This document shows positions 32,358 to 40,480 of a DNA stretch of 64,000 nt, in pieces. Within the stretch, counting starts at the first letter, position 1. Each line of letters begins with the position of its first letter. The notes under the pieces were generated by a model that made no database searches, had not been told where the DNA came from, and was given only the letters and a program-made list of their open reading frames with translations. The position numbers and the translations under genes were made by a program. Origin of the DNA: CAYSUS01 sp964434165 (GTDB lineage Bacteria > Planctomycetota > Planctomycetia > Pirellulales > Thermoguttaceae); assembly GCA_964434165.1 (NCBI GenBank), contig CAYSUS010000001.1, positions 1 to 64,000 on the forward strand. Reading direction: 5' to 3'.

Positions 32358-33416
32358 ATGATCGACCCTGTGATCGCTCTGGCCTGCTTCGGGGCGTTGA
32401 GCGTGGCGGCCGCGGTCGCTTTCTGGCCGGACCGCGGGTTGTACTGGCACTGGCAGGAGATGCGGCGGTTGACCGACCGCGTGGTAGCCGAGGACGCCCT
32501 GCGTTACCTGCACCACACCGACTCGGCGGGGGTGCCGGGTACGCTGGACAGCGTGGCAGGGGCCCTGCGGATTCCCCGCAATCGGGCCGCGGAGCTGGCC
32601 GCCCGGCTCGAGGCCCGTGGATTGGCGCAGTTCCAGGGGGAGCACCTCCAGTTGACGGCCCGGGGTCGCACGGCGGCGCTACGGGTGGTCCGCGCCCATC
32701 GGCTTCTGGAGAAGTACCTGGCGGAGCGCACGGGCGTGGCCGAGGCCGACTGGCACGACGAGGCCGACCGTATCGAGCACTCGTACTCCCCCGAACAGAT
32801 CGAGGCGCTGGCCGACCAGATGGGCCATCCCCGTTACGACCCGCACGGCGACCCGATTCCCACGCGCGGCGGCGAGCTGCCCGAGTCGCAAGGCGTGCCG
32901 CTGACGGAGATGGCCGAGGGCGAGGTGGGGAGCGTGGTCCATGTCGAGGACGAGCCGCAGGCCGTCTTCGCACAGCTGGCGGCCCAGGGGCTGCGCGTGG
33001 GGGCGATCGTCCGCATGTTGATGTGCACGCCGCGGAGATTCCGCGTCGAGGTCGATGGCGAGGAGCAGGTACTCGCGCCCATCGTGGCTGGCCGGGTCGA
33101 GGTGCGGCGGCTGAAACCGGAGCAGGCCCGGGTCAAACCGCGGCGGAGACTTTCGGAACTGCCCGTGGGCAAGCGGGCTCGGGTGGTGGACATCGCGCGG
33201 GCCTGCCGCGGGCTGCCGCGGCGGCGCTTGCTGGATCTGGGCCTCGTGCCGGGCACCGTCGTCGAGGCCGAGCTTCGCAGCGCCGGCGGCGACCCCGTCG
33301 CGTACCGCGTGCGCGGGGCCCAGATCGCCCTGCGCCGCGACCAGGCCGAGTTGATTCACGTCGAGAACCCGCTGGAAGAGACCGGACCCAACGGAGAGCG
33401 TCACGGAGCCGCATGA
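32358..33416 (+). CDS. Membrane-anchored DtxR-family regulator fused to FeoA domains
   Basis: 352 residues from ATG 32358. Order: one N-terminal membrane helix (3-22, DPVIALACFGALSVAAAVAF), a winged-helix DNA-binding domain (about 40-110, TLDSVAGALRIPRNRAAELA, LEARGLAQFQGEHLQLTARG), the DtxR metal-binding/dimerisation part (about 113-170, HRLLEKYLAERTGV, EADRIEHSYSPE, LADQMGHPRYDPHGDPIP, the last a hallmark), then two SH3-like FeoA domains (about 180-255 and 265-335; ARVVDIARACRGLPRRRLLDLGLVPGT). DtxR proteins repress iron or manganese genes when metal is bound. An anchored regulator is uncommon. The stop overlaps the feoB start (ATGA), so the two should be co-translated. An upstream inverted repeat may be its operator. 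Confidence 0.87.
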   Translation: MIDPVIALACFGALSVAAAVAFWPDRGLYWHWQEMRRLTDRVVAEDALRYLHHTDSAGVPGTLDSVAGALRIPRNRAAELAARLEARGLAQFQGEHLQLTARGRTAALRVVRAHRLLEKYLAERTGVAEADWHDEADRIEHSYSPEQIEALADQMGHPRYDPHGDPIPTRGGELPESQGVPLTEMAEGEVGSVVHVEDEPQAVFAQLAAQGLRVGAIVRMLMCTPRRFRVEVDGEEQVLAPIVAGRVEVRRLKPEQARVKPRRRLSELPVGKRARVVDIARACRGLPRRRLLDLGLVPGTVVEAELRSAGGDPVAYRVRGAQIALRRDQAELIHVENPLEETGPNGERHGAA

Positions 33417-35719
33417 TGCTGCCGATCAACAGTTGCGGAAGTGGAGGTTGCGCCTCGTGCCGGGGCGCCGTGCCCGCCCACGACGTGCGGCAACTTGTCC
33501 GCCTGGGTGTCGATATGAAAGGCGCCGACTACGTCGTTGCCGTGGCCGGCAACCCGAACGTCGGCAAGAGCACCGTGTTCAACGCCTTGACGGGGCTGCG
33601 CCAGCACACGGGCAACTGGCCGGGCAAGACGGTCACCCGCGCCGAGGGCGCGTTCTCTTACCAGGATTCCCGCTACAAGATCGTCGATCTCCCGGGGACG
33701 TACTCGCTTCTGGCCACGAGCTACGACGAGGAGATCGCCCGCGATTTCATCCTCTTCGGCAAGCCCGACGTGACGCTCATCGTGGCCGACGCCACGCGCC
33801 TGGAGCGGAACCTGAACCTCGTGCTCCAGGTGCTGGAGATCACGGAGCGCGCCGTGGTGTGTCTGAACCTCGTGGACGAGGCCCGCCGCCGCGGGATCGA
33901 GGTCGATCACGAAAAGCTGGCTGAGGAACTCGGGGTACCGGTGGTGCCCACGGCCGCGCGCTCCGGAAAGGGAGTGGCCGAGTTGCTGGAGGCTATCCAC
34001 GGCGTGGCGACCGGCCAGATCGCGTGCCAGTCCCGTCATGTCGGCGGATACTCGCCGGCGCTGGAGGACGCGGTGGCCCAACTGACCGGGCCCTTGGAGG
34101 CCGCGTACCCCGGCCTTCCCAACTCCCGCTGGGCCGCTTTGCGTCTGCTGGACGGCGACGGCCGCATCACCCAGGCCGTGCGCACCGGCGAGCTGAGCGA
34201 GTTGGCCCAGGACCGGGACGAGCCGATGGAGCTGTCGCTCGGCGGCAACGAAGGCGGCGCGCAGGACGCGGGCGGGTCGGCCGTGGCCGTCGCATCACCG
34301 CCCGGCGTGGACGACATTCTCGTCCGGGCCTCGGAGCTGCGCTGGGAGGTCGGCCCCGACTTCCACCAGGCCCTGGTCGAGACGATCTACACCGAGGCCG
34401 GGCGGATCGCCGACCGCTGCGTGAGCCAGCCCGACCGGACCGGCCGCTTCGATCTGGACCGCTGGCTGGACGGCCTCTTGACCAGCCCGTGGTTCGGCTT
34501 CCCCCTCATGGTCCTCATGCTGGCCATCGTTCTGTGGATCACGATCATCGGGGCGAATTACCCTTCGCAGGCCCTGGCGTGGCTCTTGATGGAACAGGGC
34601 CACCCGGCCTTGCACGCCGCGGCCGCCGCGATCGGCACCCCCGCTTTCCTCTCCGGGCTGCTGATCGACGGCGTGTACCTGGCCACGGCCTGGGTAGTCA
34701 GCGTGATGCTGCCGCCCATGGCCATCTTCTTCCCCCTGTTTACGCTTCTGGAGGACTTCGGCTACCTGCCCCGCGTGGCGTTCAACCTCGACTGCATCTT
34801 CCGTCGCTGCGGGGCCCACGGCAAGCAGGCCCTGTCGATGAGCATGGGGCTGGGCTGCAACGCGGCCGGGGTGATCGCCGCCCGGGTGATCGACAGTCCC
34901 CGCGAGCGCCTGATCGCGATCCTCACCAACAACTTTTCGCTGTGCAATGGACGGTGGCCCACGCAGATCCTCGTCGCCACGATCTTCCTGGGGGCCGTGG
35001 TCCCGATCCAGTATGCGTATCTGCGCGGCGTCGTCTCGGCCCTGGCCGTGGTGACGATCGCGCTGTTGGGCGTGGCCTTCACGTTCCTCGTTTCCTGGGC
35101 CCTTTCGCGCACGGTGCTGCGCGGGGAGGTCTCGACCTTCAGCCTGGAGCTGCCGCCCTACCGCCCTCCGCGAATCCTCCAGACCCTCTATACCTCGCTG
35201 ATCGACCGTACGATCTTCGTGCTGTGGCGCGCGGTCCTGTTCGCCGTGCCCGCCGGGGCGGTGATCTGGCTGGTCAGCAACATCCACCTCGGCGACGCGA
35301 GCGTGGCCGAGCACCTGATCGGCTGGCTCAACCCCGTGGGCCTCTTGATCGGGCTGAACGGCGTGATCCTGCTGGCCTACCTTGTGGCCATCCCGGCCAA
35401 CGAGATCGTGATCCCCGCGGTGCTCATGCTCACGGTGCTGTCCCTGGGAAGAACGGACCTCGGCCAGGGGCCCGGCGTGATGTTCGAGGGAGACGAGTCG
35501 GCTACCCGCGCGATCCTCGAGGCCGGCGGGTGGACCGTGCTCACGGCCGTGAACCTGATGCTCTTCAGCCTCCTGCACAACCCCTGCTCGACCACGATCT
35601 ACACGATCTGGAAGGAGACCGGCAGCGTCCGATGGACGCTCGTTTCGGTCCTCGTCCCGCTGGCTATGGGCGTGGTGGTCTGCTTCCTCGTCGCGCAGGT
35701 ATGGCGGGTGCTGATGTAG
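33413..35719 (+). CDS. feoB: Ferrous iron transporter FeoB with N-terminal Cys motif
   Basis: 768 residues. The ATG at 33413 overlaps the previous stop by four bases. The N-terminal G domain has G1 GNPNVGKS (about 47-54), switch I NWPGKTVT, G3 DLPGTYSL, G4 NLVD and the helical spacer, followed by a linker and 8 or so membrane helices starting near WFGFPLMVLMLAIVLWI. FeoB motifs include LPRVAFNLDCIFRRCGAHGK and the Cys-containing GLGCNAAGVIAAR. It imports Fe(II) across the inner membrane, driven by GTP. Unusual: the first 20 residues carry SCGSGGCASC, a three-Cys motif ahead of the G domain. A hairpin follows at 35741. The C-terminal FeoC-like tail is absent. Pairing with a DtxR-FeoA-type regulator confirms the iron role. 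Confidence 0.95.
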   Translation: MMLPINSCGSGGCASCRGAVPAHDVRQLVRLGVDMKGADYVVAVAGNPNVGKSTVFNALTGLRQHTGNWPGKTVTRAEGAFSYQDSRYKIVDLPGTYSLLATSYDEEIARDFILFGKPDVTLIVADATRLERNLNLVLQVLEITERAVVCLNLVDEARRRGIEVDHEKLAEELGVPVVPTAARSGKGVAELLEAIHGVATGQIACQSRHVGGYSPALEDAVAQLTGPLEAAYPGLPNSRWAALRLLDGDGRITQAVRTGELSELAQDRDEPMELSLGGNEGGAQDAGGSAVAVASPPGVDDILVRASELRWEVGPDFHQALVETIYTEAGRIADRCVSQPDRTGRFDLDRWLDGLLTSPWFGFPLMVLMLAIVLWITIIGANYPSQALAWLLMEQGHPALHAAAAAIGTPAFLSGLLIDGVYLATAWVVSVMLPPMAIFFPLFTLLEDFGYLPRVAFNLDCIFRRCGAHGKQALSMSMGLGCNAAGVIAARVIDSPRERLIAILTNNFSLCNGRWPTQILVATIFLGAVVPIQYAYLRGVVSALAVVTIALLGVAFTFLVSWALSRTVLRGEVSTFSLELPPYRPPRILQTLYTSLIDRTIFVLWRAVLFAVPAGAVIWLVSNIHLGDASVAEHLIGWLNPVGLLIGLNGVILLAYLVAIPANEIVIPAVLMLTVLSLGRTDLGQGPGVMFEGDESATRAILEAGGWTVLTAVNLMLFSLLHNPCSTTIYTIWKETGSVRWTLVSVLVPLAMGVVVCFLVAQVWRVLM

Positions 35720-35740
35720 GGCGTGCGAAGCCGGGGCGGG

Positions 35741-35781
35741 GCCGCGCGGGCGTAAGCCGCGCTTGGCTTGCGCCGCGCGGC
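35741..35781 (+). terminator. Hairpin after feoB
   Basis: Near-complementary arms 35741-35758 and 35765-35781: GCCGCGCGG with CCGCGCGGC at the base and AAGCC with GGCTT near the loop, with a small internal bulge. Twenty-one bases after the feoB stop. No T-run, so termination is inferred from stem stability. Confidence 0.55.
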
Positions 35782-35791
35782 ATGTTACACT
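35763..35791 (+). promoter_or_regulatory. Candidate promoter of the multiheme gene
   Basis: TTGGCT (35763-35768) and TACACT (35786-35791) with a 17-base spacer. It overlaps the hairpin after feoB, so termination and initiation may interfere. The same -10 hexamer, TACACT, occurs before the iron regulator gene (32312) and near 46265. Confidence 0.4.
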
Positions 35792-35910
35792 GATCGCTGT
35801 TGCGACACCCCGCCCCGCGCCTCCCGCCGAGCATCCCCGCCCGCGGCGCCTGCGCCGACCCCAACGGCCGTTTGCAGGACGGTGTCCCCCCGGCGAAAGG
35901 ACGAACCACG

Positions 35911-38900
35911 ATGATCGCGTTTCGCGCCGCCGCGGCGCTTGCCTTGATCTGGCTGGCATGCGTTTCGGCCTCGGCCGCGATGGCCAAGGCCGGCATGCCC
36001 GGCGACCTGCGATTTCGGATTGGCACGCCGGACGGATACCTGCGCGAACTGGGCCTGGCCCGCGAGGGCTATCGCGCGTTTGCCAAGGCGTATTCCAACC
36101 CGGTCGTGTACACGGTCGGCAAGAGCAAGACGGCCGACTGGCCCCACATCCACCCTTCCCACCGCGACCGTTGGGCCGGCGCCAAGGCGTGGACGTTCGA
36201 GATTCGCTACACGAGCCCCGTGGACGAGAACCGGCCGCTGCACCTGGTGCTCGGCGTGTGCGGGGCGCATCCCAGCGAGCGATCGCGGGTGATGGTGTCG
36301 GTCAACGGCGAGGACCTGCCGCCGCAGACGGCACCGAGCGGCGAGGCGCGCCTGTGCCTCCAGCGACAGGCCCGGGGCGAGCCGGCCAGCATGATCTTCG
36401 ATCTCCCGGCCGGAAGCATCGCCAAGGGCGAGAACACGATCGCCGTGCGCCTGGAGCGGCAGAGCTGGATCCTCTACGACTACGTGGCCCTGCGCGCGGA
36501 GCGAGCGCCGCTTCCCATCGCCGAGCCCGAGGAGATCGACCTGCTCGGCCGCTTCCGCGAGGGCCCCATGGCCGGCGTGGAGGAGATCGTCTTCGCCGTG
36601 CGCGAGCCGGGCAAGGACGGCCACTGGTACGCCAACTTCGCTTACTATGCGGAAGAGGGAATGCGACCGGTCTACGGCAGCGGCGGACGCCTCTGCCGGA
36701 TGAGCCTCCGCACGCGCCGGATCAAGCTCCTCGTCGACGACCCGGAGGGAGCGGTCCGCGACCCGGTCGTCCACTACGACGCGGAGAAGATCCTCTTCTC
36801 CTACCGCCCCGGCGGCGAGGAGCACTACCACCTTTACGAGATCAACGTCGACGGCACCGGGCTGCGCCAGTTGACCGACGGCGAGTACGACGACATCGAG
36901 CCCTGCTACCTGCCCGATGGCGATATCGTCTTCGTCTCCAGCCGCTGCAAGCGTTGGGTCAACTGCTGGCTGACCCAGGTCGCCGTGCTGCACCGCTGCG
37001 ACGCCGACGGCGGCAATATCCGCGCGATCTCGGCCAACAACGAGCACGACAACACGCCCTGGGTGCTGCACGACGGGCGGATCCTGTATCAGCGCTGGGA
37101 GTACGTGGACCGGTCCCAAGTGCATTACCATCATCTGTGGACGGCCAACCCCGACGGCACCCAGCAGATGGTCTACTTCGGCAATCAGCACCCGGGCATC
37201 GTGATGATCGACGCCAGGCCGATCCCCCGCAGCAAGAAGGTGGTGGCCATCTTCTCGCCCGGCCACGGGCGCCGGGAGCACGACGGAGCCCTGGTGGTCG
37301 TCGATCCCACGGCCGGCCCCGACGCCATGTCGCACGCCCGGACCGTCCACGGCGACCACATCTTCCGCGACCCCTGGGCCTTCAGCGAGGATGCGTTCCT
37401 CGCCGCCCAGGGCAGCCGGCTGTTGTTGATCGACGGCCAGGGGCAGACGCAGACCCTGTTCCGGCTCCCCAAGGCGGACAAGGGCCTCCAGTGCCACGAG
37501 CCGCGCCCGCTCCTCAAGCGGCGGCGCGAGCGGGTGATCCCCGACCGCACGCGCCCCGATCGCGCGGTCGGGCGCATGGTCCTGACCAACGTCTATGAAG
37601 GCCGCAACATGCGGGGCGTCGAGCCCGGCGAGATCAAGAAGCTCCTCGTGCTGGAGACCCTGCCCAAGCCGGTCAACTTCACCGGGGGCATGGACCCGTT
37701 GACCTACGGCGGCTCGTTCACGCTGGAGCGGGTGCTGGGCACGGTGCCGGTGGAGCCCGACGGATCGGCCTATTTCGAGGTGCCGGCCCTGCGCGGACTG
37801 TTCCTCGTGGCCCTCGACGAGAACGACCTTTCCGTCAAGCGGATGCAGAGCTTCTTCACCGTGCAGCCGGGCGAGGTGATGGGCTGCGTCGGATGCCACG
37901 AGCAGCGCACGCGGAGCATCCTCCCCGACGCCGCCCTGGCCGCCATGCGCCGCAAGCCCACCCCGATCGAGCCGATCGAGGACTGCCCCGACGTGTTCGA
38001 CTTCCCGCGCGACATCCAGCCGATCCTCGACCGGCATTGCGCGGGCTGCCATGGGCCGGAGAAGACGGAGAAAGGTGGCCCGTACGCCGGGCGTGTCCTC
38101 CTGACCGGCGATCGCGGACCCATGTTCTCGCACGCCTATTTCACGATGACCGTGCGCCAGCTCTTCTCCGACGGGCGCGACCTGCCCAAGAGCAACTACG
38201 CGCCGCGGGCGATCGGCTCCTCCAACAGTCCGATCCTCGCGATGCTCGACGGCGCACATCATGGGGTGAAGGCCACGGAGCGCGAGCAGCGGATGATGCG
38301 GCTGTGGATCGACGCCGGAGGGCCGTACCCGGGCACGTACGCCGCGCTGGGGACCGGCTCGATCGGCGGCTACGCGCGGAATCGCCTGGTCAACACCGAC
38401 TTCGACTGGCCCACCACGAAGGCCGGCGCCGAGGTGATCGACCGCCGCTGCGCCTCGTGCCACCGGGGGACCGACGTGCTGCCCAAGTCGCTGTGCGACG
38501 AGCGCGGGATCTCGTTCTGGAGGTTTGACGTCAACGACCCGCGATTGAAGCTCAGCCGGCACATCGCGTTCAATCTCAGCCGGCCCGAGAAGTCCCTGCT
38601 GCTCCTGGCACCGCTGGCCAAGGCAGCGGGCGGGCGGGCGCTCTGCCGCGATGCCGAGGGCAGGCCGCACGCCGTGCTCGAGTCCACCGGCGATCCCGAC
38701 TACGGGAAGCTCCTGGCCATGGTCGCCGCCGGCAAGGAAAACCTCGATGAAATCAAGCGGTTCGACATGCCGGGCTTTCGTCCGCGGCCCGAGTACATCC
38801 GCGAGATGAAGCGCTACGGCGTGCTCCCGGCGGACACGCCCCCGGACGGGGCGATCGACGTGTACGCCACGGACCGGGCCTATTGGCGGTCGCTGTGGCA

Positions 38901-38922
38901 CAAGCCGGAAGGCGCGGAGTGA
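35911..38922 (+). CDS. HZS-alpha-like triple c-heme protein with beta-propeller region
   Basis: 1003 residues from ATG 35911 (AAAGGA ten bases upstream; an upstream start lacks a site). A signal peptide (ALALIWLACVSASAAMA) is followed by a beta-sandwich domain (about 35-200; LVLGVCGAHPSERSRVMVSVN) resembling domain III of rhamnogalacturonan lyase-like proteins, then a propeller with repeated INVDGTGLRQLTDG, CDADGGNIRAISANN and ANPDGTQQM motifs, and a C-terminal cytochrome part with CVGCH (659-663), CAGCH (710-714) and CASCH (847-851). This layout is that of proteins related to the hydrazine synthase alpha subunit; non-anammox planctomycetes carry many such homologues and their function is unknown. 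Without HZS beta/gamma genes nearby no hydrazine role is claimed. It is probably a periplasmic redox protein. Confidence 0.87.
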   Translation: MIAFRAAAALALIWLACVSASAAMAKAGMPGDLRFRIGTPDGYLRELGLAREGYRAFAKAYSNPVVYTVGKSKTADWPHIHPSHRDRWAGAKAWTFEIRYTSPVDENRPLHLVLGVCGAHPSERSRVMVSVNGEDLPPQTAPSGEARLCLQRQARGEPASMIFDLPAGSIAKGENTIAVRLERQSWILYDYVALRAERAPLPIAEPEEIDLLGRFREGPMAGVEEIVFAVREPGKDGHWYANFAYYAEEGMRPVYGSGGRLCRMSLRTRRIKLLVDDPEGAVRDPVVHYDAEKILFSYRPGGEEHYHLYEINVDGTGLRQLTDGEYDDIEPCYLPDGDIVFVSSRCKRWVNCWLTQVAVLHRCDADGGNIRAISANNEHDNTPWVLHDGRILYQRWEYVDRSQVHYHHLWTANPDGTQQMVYFGNQHPGIVMIDARPIPRSKKVVAIFSPGHGRREHDGALVVVDPTAGPDAMSHARTVHGDHIFRDPWAFSEDAFLAAQGSRLLLIDGQGQTQTLFRLPKADKGLQCHEPRPLLKRRRERVIPDRTRPDRAVGRMVLTNVYEGRNMRGVEPGEIKKLLVLETLPKPVNFTGGMDPLTYGGSFTLERVLGTVPVEPDGSAYFEVPALRGLFLVALDENDLSVKRMQSFFTVQPGEVMGCVGCHEQRTRSILPDAALAAMRRKPTPIEPIEDCPDVFDFPRDIQPILDRHCAGCHGPEKTEKGGPYAGRVLLTGDRGPMFSHAYFTMTVRQLFSDGRDLPKSNYAPRAIGSSNSPILAMLDGAHHGVKATEREQRMMRLWIDAGGPYPGTYAALGTGSIGGYARNRLVNTDFDWPTTKAGAEVIDRRCASCHRGTDVLPKSLCDERGISFWRFDVNDPRLKLSRHIAFNLSRPEKSLLLLAPLAKAAGGRALCRDAEGRPHAVLESTGDPDYGKLLAMVAAGKENLDEIKRFDMPGFRPRPEYIREMKRYGVLPADTPPDGAIDVYATDRAYWRSLWHKPEGAE

Positions 38923-39037
38923 GGGCGCGCGATCGCCTCACGGACGTCCCTCGGCGCGTGCCGGCGACAAAAACCGAACCCGCGACCGTCGGGGAGCGGA
39001 CCCCACCGCGAAGCGGGCGGCCGTCGGCCCGTGCCAG

Positions 39038-40294
39038 CTACTTCCTGCTCACGTCGTAGCAGTCGAGGCGGTCGCTGTGCCTCAGATAGAGGCGGCCGCC
39101 GCAGACGACCGGGTGGGCCCAGAAGCGTCCCGGGCCGCCCGGCGGGACGCGAAACGCGCTTTGGACCTCGTGCCCCTCCGGCGCGGCCTTGACCAGGCCC
39201 ATCAGCCCCCGTTCGCTGAGCGTGTAGAGGTGGCCGTCGGCGCAGGTCAGCGAGCCCTTGCCCACGCCGCGGGCGAGGTACTTCGTCCGTCCGGTCTTCC
39301 AGTCGAGGCACGCCCATCGTCCGCCGTTGCGCATGCCCGACCCGTACAAATGGCCGTCGAGGAGAATCACGCCGCCGTGGTGGTTGTCCAGGTCGCGCGA
39401 GCGCCACGCCTCCCGGACCGAGCACTTCCTTCCATCGACTTCGAGCCGCAGCACGACCGTGCCCGTGGTCTGCGTGCTGAAGCCGACGAGGCCGTCGTGG
39501 AAGACGGGCTTGCACACGTTCTCGTCGAATGGGGTGATGTGCTCGAAGGTCCAGAGCAAGTCGCCGCTATCGGCATCGACGGCGATGGCCGCCTTGGCGG
39601 TCATCGTGAGGATCATGCGCAGTCCTTCATGCTCGGCCAGCGACGGCGAGGCGTAGCCGGCCAGATGGCCCGTGGAGGGCGATTTCCAGACCGTCTCGCC
39701 GGAGGTCTTGTCGAGGGCCACCACGGCGGTCTGCGGTCCGCCGGGACAGCAGATCAGGCGCGGCCCGTCGATCAGCAGCGATTCGGAAAGGGCCCAGGTG
39801 ATGTTCTTCGAGCCGAAGTCCTTGAGGATGTTTCTTCCCCACAGCCGCTTGCCCGAGCGGGCCTCCAGGCAGACGACCTCGCCCAGCGGGCTCTCGTGAT
39901 AGAGGCGTTCGCCCTGGATGGTAGGCACGCCCCTAGTGCCCGGGTGCGAGCCGGTCCAGGCCGCGCCGTTGGCGACCTGCCACCGAATCTTGCCATCGAG
40001 GCCCACGGCCGTGATCACGGTCTCCTCATCGAGGTTGCCGGCCGTGTAGATCAAGCCGTCGGCGATGGAGACGGTGGTGAACCCGTGGCCGATCCCCTCG
40101 GCCTGCCAAAGCAGGTCGGGCCCGCCCTCGGGCCAGCGAGTGAGCAGGCCCGTCTCCGGGGAGACGTTGTCGCGCTTGGGCCCGTGAAACTGGGGCCAGG
40201 AGCAGGCGGCCTCGTCGGCCGGGGCCGCTTGCGGCAAGGCCAGGACGGCCGCGAGCATGGCGGCGCAGACCGGCGCCAGGGACAGACGGTGCAT
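39038..40294 (-). CDS. Secreted PQQ-like beta-propeller protein
   Basis: 418 residues from the ATG at 40294 (GGAG eight bases upstream). Signal peptide RLSLAPVCAAMLAAVLALPQAAPA. The first repeat, SWPQFHGPKRDNVSPETGLL, and later GLIYTAGNLDEETVITAVGL, SGKRLWGRNIL, TAVVALDKTSGETVWK and GDLLWTFEH are typical of the propeller blades of PQQ-dependent dehydrogenases (WD-like W-x-x-G-x-x-x-W/A spacing). It lacks the heme domain and catalytic Asp/Glu patterns of true alcohol dehydrogenases, so it is better seen as an outer-membrane BamB-like or orphan propeller protein. A second, similar propeller is at 48234-49610. Convergent with the multiheme gene. Confidence 0.85.
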   Translation of the reverse strand: MHRLSLAPVCAAMLAAVLALPQAAPADEAACSWPQFHGPKRDNVSPETGLLTRWPEGGPDLLWQAEGIGHGFTTVSIADGLIYTAGNLDEETVITAVGLDGKIRWQVANGAAWTGSHPGTRGVPTIQGERLYHESPLGEVVCLEARSGKRLWGRNILKDFGSKNITWALSESLLIDGPRLICCPGGPQTAVVALDKTSGETVWKSPSTGHLAGYASPSLAEHEGLRMILTMTAKAAIAVDADSGDLLWTFEHITPFDENVCKPVFHDGLVGFSTQTTGTVVLRLEVDGRKCSVREAWRSRDLDNHHGGVILLDGHLYGSGMRNGGRWACLDWKTGRTKYLARGVGKGSLTCADGHLYTLSERGLMGLVKAAPEGHEVQSAFRVPPGGPGRFWAHPVVCGGRLYLRHSDRLDCYDVSRK

Positions 40295-40480
40295 GTGGTA
40301 AGCTCCGGGACTGGTGGGTGGTGGGTGGTTGAGGGGTCGGTGGCGAGCGGGTGAACGGTGGCGCGCGAGGAAGCGGCCGCTCACGGGGACCATGCCGCGC
40401 CGCCCGACCCCGTCGTCATTCAGCCCTTCATCGTTCCTGCGTCATTCGATTTTCGACAACCTCCTTCCCGTGCCCCGGGA

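Noticed and set aside
35785..38901. A 1038-codon minus-strand frame opposite the multiheme gene
   Set aside because: No motif; the plus strand has a signal peptide and three heme motifs.
35911..38922. Assigning a hydrazine synthase subunit and an anammox lifestyle
   Set aside because: HZS-alpha-like proteins occur in many non-anammox planctomycetes and no other anammox gene is present.
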